Shown here: positions 60,745 through 64,000 of the stretch, one piece after another | Position numbering within the stretch: the stretch's first letter is position 1 | How the letters are laid out: each line of letters starts with the position of its first letter | Assembly: GCA_963082875.1 (NCBI GenBank) | Contig: OY720102.1 | Location: 7,378,001-7,442,000 of the forward strand | Reading direction: 5' to 3' | DNA length: 64,000 bases | Origin: Corella eumyota | Taxonomy: Eukaryota; Chordata; Ascidiacea; Phlebobranchia; Corellidae | Translations under genes and position numbers: made by a program | The notes under the pieces: generated by a model | Told to the model about the DNA's origin: nothing | Databases searched by the model: none | What the model saw: only the letters and a program-made list of their open reading frames with translations

Positions 60745-63203
60745 TGTGGAGCGTAATAATTCTAAAAAAAATAAATTTAAAAATTTACCTTTTAAGTGAA
60801 TTTTAAATATTTTTACCGTATCATGTTATCAAATGTAATACAACAGGTCCCTTTTAAGATAAAGTCATAAAAAAAATTCGTTAAAATTGTTGAGGGGATC
60901 CCACAGATAATTGCACATTTGCTCTTACATCTTATAAGTAATTATCTTACTATTTGTGGTGCGTAATAATTTTAAAGAAAATAATTTTAAATTTAACTTT
61001 TAAGAAAATTTTAAAAATTATTACCGTATCATATTATCAAATGTAATATGACACGTCCCATTCAAGCTAAAGTCAAAAGACATTAGCTTAAATTATTGTA
61101 TGGGGGACTCCACAGATAATTGCACATTTGCTCTTACATCTTATAAATAAATATCTTACTTTTTGTGGTGCGTAACACATTTAAAGAAAATAATTTTAAA
61201 AATTTTGCTTTTATGAAACTTTACAATTTTTTATCGAACCTGTTAACTTTTGCTAAATTGTTCTTCCATTGGTATAAGTTCGATTATAAATTTTTTTAAA
61301 TCGTTTAAATTGTTGTGGGAAGACCTCACAGATAATTGCACATTTGCTCTTATATCTTATAAATAAATATCTTACTATTTGTGATGCGTAATAATTTTAA
61401 AGAAAATAATTTTAAAAATTTTACTTTCATAAAAACTTTCAAATTTTTTATCGAACCTGTTAACTTTTGTTAATTTGTTCTTCCATTGGTATAAGTTCGT
61501 TATCAAAATTTTTTTAAATCTAAGTTTATAAATGTTAGGAATTACCGCATTTTTACCATATCAAAAGTAATATAACACGTCCTTTTTAATCTAAAGTCAT
61601 AAGACATTCGTTTAAATTGTTGGGGGACCACACAAATAAATGCACTTTTGCTCTTAAATCTTAGAAATAAATATTTTACTATTTGTGGTGCGTAATAATT
61701 TTAAAAAAAAAATTTTTTAATTTAACTTTTAAGGAAACTTTAAAAATTATTACCGTATCATAATATCAAATATAATATAACACGTCCTCTTCAAGCTAAA
61801 GTCATAAGTCATTAGCTTAAATTGTTGTAAGGGGACCCCCACCGAAAATTGTACATTTGCTCTTACATTTTATAAATAAATAATTTACTATTTGTGGTGC
61901 GTAATAATTTTAAAGAAAATAATTTTAAAAATTTTACTTTTATGGAAAATTTAAAAAATTTATCGAACCTGTTAACTTTTGTTAAATTGTTCTTCCGATT
62001 ATATAAACTCGTTATCTAAAATTTTTTAAATCTAAGTTTATAAATGTTAGGAATCACCGCATTTTTTCCATATCACAATATCAAATGTAATATAACAGGC
62101 CCCATTTAAGCTAAAGTGATAAGATATTAGCTTAAATTGTTGTAAGGGGGACTCACAGATAAATGCATATTTGCTCTTAGATCTTATAAATAAATATCTT
62201 ACTATTTGTGGTGTGTAATAATTTTAAAGAAAATAATTTTTAAAAGTAACTTTTAAGAAAACTTTAAAAATTACTACAGTATCATATTATCAAATGTAAT
62301 ATAACACGTCCCCTTCAAGCTAAAGTCATAAGATATTTGCTTGAGTTGTTAAGTGGGGTTGACCCCACAAATATTTGCACATTCGCACTTACACCTTATA
62401 AACAAATATCTTACTATTTGTGGTGCGTAATAATTTTAAAGAAAATGATTTTTAAAATTTAACATTTAAGGAAAATTTAAAAATTGTTATCGAACCTGTT
62501 AACTTTTGTCAAATTATGCCTCCGTTGATATAAGTTCGTTATCTAAAAATTTTTAAATTTAAGTTTATAAATATTAGGAATTACCGTCTTTTTGCCGTTT
62601 CATATTACCAAATGTAATATCACGCGTGCCTTTTAAGCTTAAGTCATAAGACATTAGATTAACTTGTTGGGGAGACCCTTCAGATAAATGTTCATTTGCT
62701 CTTAGATCTTACAAATAAATATCTTACTATTCGTGGTGCGCAATAATTTTAAAGAAAATAATTTTAAAAATTTAACATTTAAGGAAATTTTCAAAATTAT
62801 AACAGTATCATATTATCAAATGTAATATGACACGTCCTCTTATTACATTGTGACACGTCCTCTTCAAGCTAAAGTCAAAAAACATTAGCTTAAATTGTTG
62901 TAGGAGGACGTGTCATAGTTTATAAATGTTAGGAATTACCGTATTTTTGCCGTATCATATTAACAAATGTAATATGACACGTCCTTTTCAACCTAAAGTC
63001 AAAAGACATTGGCTTAAATTGCTGTAGGAGGACCCTAGAGATAATTGCACATTTGCTTTTACATCTTATTAATAAATATCTTACTATTTGTGGTGGGTAA
63101 TAATTTTAAAAAAATAATTGTTGGAGGACCCTACAGATAATTGCACATTTGCTCTTACATTTTATAAACAAATATCTTACTATTTGTGGTGCGTAATAAT
63201 TTA
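60745..63203 (+). repeat. Sat2 HOR copy H5 (truncated at the inversion)
   Basis: Begins at TGTGGAGCGTAATAATTC in register with H4 and runs through the hairpin monomer (62,851-62,915) and the stub. It stops shortly after the next core, where a poly-T run and the inverted array begin. Minor private changes: AATAAACTCGTTATC near 62,005, TATAAACAAATATC near 62,400 and GACCCTAGAG near 63,033. Confidence 0.9.
62851..62915. repeat. Sat2 hairpin, copy in H5
   Basis: Same inverted arms, in 4,045-bp register with H4 and unchanged in both stems. Confidence 0.85.
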
Positions 63204-63320
63204 AAAAAAATAAATTTTAAAAATTTTACTTTTTTTTTTTTTTTAAATTATTACGCACCACAAATAGTAAGATATTTATTTATAAGATGTAATAAAAAAT
63301 GTGCCATTATCTGTAGGGTC
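63127..63320. repeat. 77-bp-arm inverted repeat at the array strand switch
   Basis: The left arm, 63,127-63,203 (GACCCTACAG through GTAATAATTTA), and the right arm, 63,244-63,320 (TAAATTATTAC through CTGTAGGGTC), are reverse complements with roughly eight or nine mismatches. The innermost 28 bp or so, around GTGGTGCGTAATAATTTA, match perfectly. The spacer, 63,204-63,243, is a rearranged AT-rich piece ending in a 15-T run (63,230-63,244, whose last T belongs to the right arm). Cruciform or hairpin formation is likely in single-stranded DNA. Confidence 0.92.
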
Positions 63321-64000
63321 CCCCGTCACAACAATTTAAACTAATGTATTATGACTTTAGCTTAAAAGGGACGTGTTATATTACATTTGATATTGTGATA
63401 TGGAAAAAATGCGGTGATTCCTAACATTTATAAACTTAGATTTAAAAAATTTTAGATAACGAAATTATATAATCGGAAGAACAATTTAGCAAAAGTTAAC
63501 AGGTTCGATAAAATTTTTTAAATTTTCCATAAAAGTAAAATTTTTTAAATTTATTTTTTAAATTATTACGCACCACAAATAGTAAGATATTTATTTAAAA
63601 GATGTAAGAGCAAATGTACAATTATCTGTGGGGTCACCCTTCCTCCTCTCCCAACAATTTAAACTAATGTCTTATGACATTGGCTTAAAAGGGACGTGTT
63701 ATATTACATTTGATATTGTAATATGGTAAAAATGCGGTAATTCCTAACATTTAAAAACTTAGTTTTAAAAAAATTTATAATCGAACTGATATCAACAAAT
63801 GTGAAATTATCTGTGGGTTCCTCCCCCCCACACAACATTTAAAGCTGATGTCTTATGACTTTAGCTTGAAGGGGACGTGTCATATTACATTTGATAATAT
63901 AATACGGTAATAATATTTAAAGTTTCCTTAAAAGTTAAATTTTGGAAATTATTTTCTTTAAAATTATTACGCACCACAAATAGTAATATATTTATTTATA
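63245..64000 (-). repeat. Sat2 array in inverted orientation
   Basis: The core now reads CGCACCACAAATAGTAAG at about 63,254, 63,572 and 63,971. The first inverted unit is a long monomer; its GGTGATTCCTAAC is the reverse complement of the GTTAGGAATCACC variant seen in the monomer at 53,806. The second unit is rearranged near 63,780-63,795, where AATCGAACTGAT joins ATCAACAAATGTG, skipping a core. The array continues beyond the window. Confidence 0.93.

Larger units (their letters stand above)
41525..63203 (+). repeat. Sat2 satellite array, about 210-bp and 315-bp monomers
   Basis: A head-to-tail array with the recurring core CTTACTATTTGTGGTGCG followed by TAATAATTTTAAAG. Conserved order after it: TTAACTTTTAAGGAAAC, CCGTATCATATTATCAAATG, TAATATGACACGTCC, AAGCTAAAGTCATAAGACAT, TTAAATTGTTG, a G-run/C-run (GGGGACCCC type), CACAGATAATTGCACATTTG, CTCTTACATC and TTATAAATAAATATC. 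Spacing between cores is about 210 or about 315 bp, with a few rearranged units. I see no shared core with Sat1. No gene or mobile element interrupts it. Confidence 0.96.

Noticed and set aside
63127-63320. Terminal inverted repeats of a transposon at the strand switch
   Set aside because: Both arms are ordinary Sat2 sequence continuous with arrays on each side; no target-site duplication or internal element is present.
1-64000. CENP-B box (TTCG....A..CGGG core)
   Set aside because: I found no match to the CENP-B consensus in either monomer; TTCG occurs only in the AT-rich TTCGAA palindrome or TTCGTTATC without the CGGG half.
1-64000. Full yeast-type point centromere (CDEI-CDEII-CDEIII)
   Set aside because: GTCACGTG fits CDEI and AT-rich DNA follows, but no CDEIII-like TTTCCGAA motif sits at the expected distance, and a tandem array is unlike a point centromere.
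41525-64000. Common origin of Sat1 and Sat2
   Set aside because: Shared bits such as AATTACCG and TTTATAAA are short and AT-rich; the conserved cores (CGCATTGGCCTAAC against TTTGTGGTGCGTAATAA) do not align.

Overview
The window is almost entirely satellite DNA from an AT-rich eukaryotic genome. I see no protein gene, RNA gene, transposon, CRISPR array or prokaryotic gene signal. Two tandem-repeat arrays with no obvious sequence kinship meet at about 41,399. Multi-scale tandem repetition with nested higher-order repeats (HORs) points to centromeric, pericentromeric or other constitutive heterochromatin. The species cannot be named from this sequence. An AT-rich invertebrate such as an insect is plausible, but that is an inference with low confidence.

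Left array, 1 to about 41,398 (here Sat1). The monomer is about 307 bp, with a common short form of about 282 bp that lacks 26 bp, giving roughly 135 monomers, all on the + strand. Each monomer carries a nearly invariant GTCACGTG, a CCAAT-type element just downstream, an inverted CATTGGCC upstream, a length-variable A-tract and a TTCGAA-centred near-palindrome. Diagnostic variants arrange the monomers into overlapping HORs: about 590 bp, about 900 bp (one exact tandem duplication), about 1,205 bp, and long-range repeated blocks of about 2 to 6 kb at offsets near 2.97, 5.1, 7.5, 9.9, 13.5 and 17.4 kb. The last 2.3 kb (39,060 to 41,398) is more divergent, as expected at an array edge.

Seam, 41,399 to about 41,524. 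About 120 bp here match neither satellite apart from a short Sat2-like AAAGTCATAA at the start. This is the only clearly unique sequence in the window.

Right array, about 41,525 to 64,000 (here Sat2). It has short (about 210 bp) and long (about 315 bp) monomers; the long form has an extra module of about 105 bp. The part next to the seam (41,525 to about 44,140) is divergent. From about 45,201 a HOR of 4,045 bp with 16 sub-units is present as one 3'-shortened copy (2,344 bp), one copy enlarged by an internal 1,065-bp duplication (5,110 bp), two full copies (4,045 bp each) and one truncated copy. At about 63,204 to 63,243 the array flips strand, making a 77-bp-arm inverted repeat, and continues inverted to the end.

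There are no genes to work together. What can be described is repeat evolution (unequal exchange, conversion, template switching, inversion) and a dense array of one potential bHLH/CBF1-type DNA-binding site. The short open frames in Sat1 are by-products of one monomer variant and are rejected as genes.
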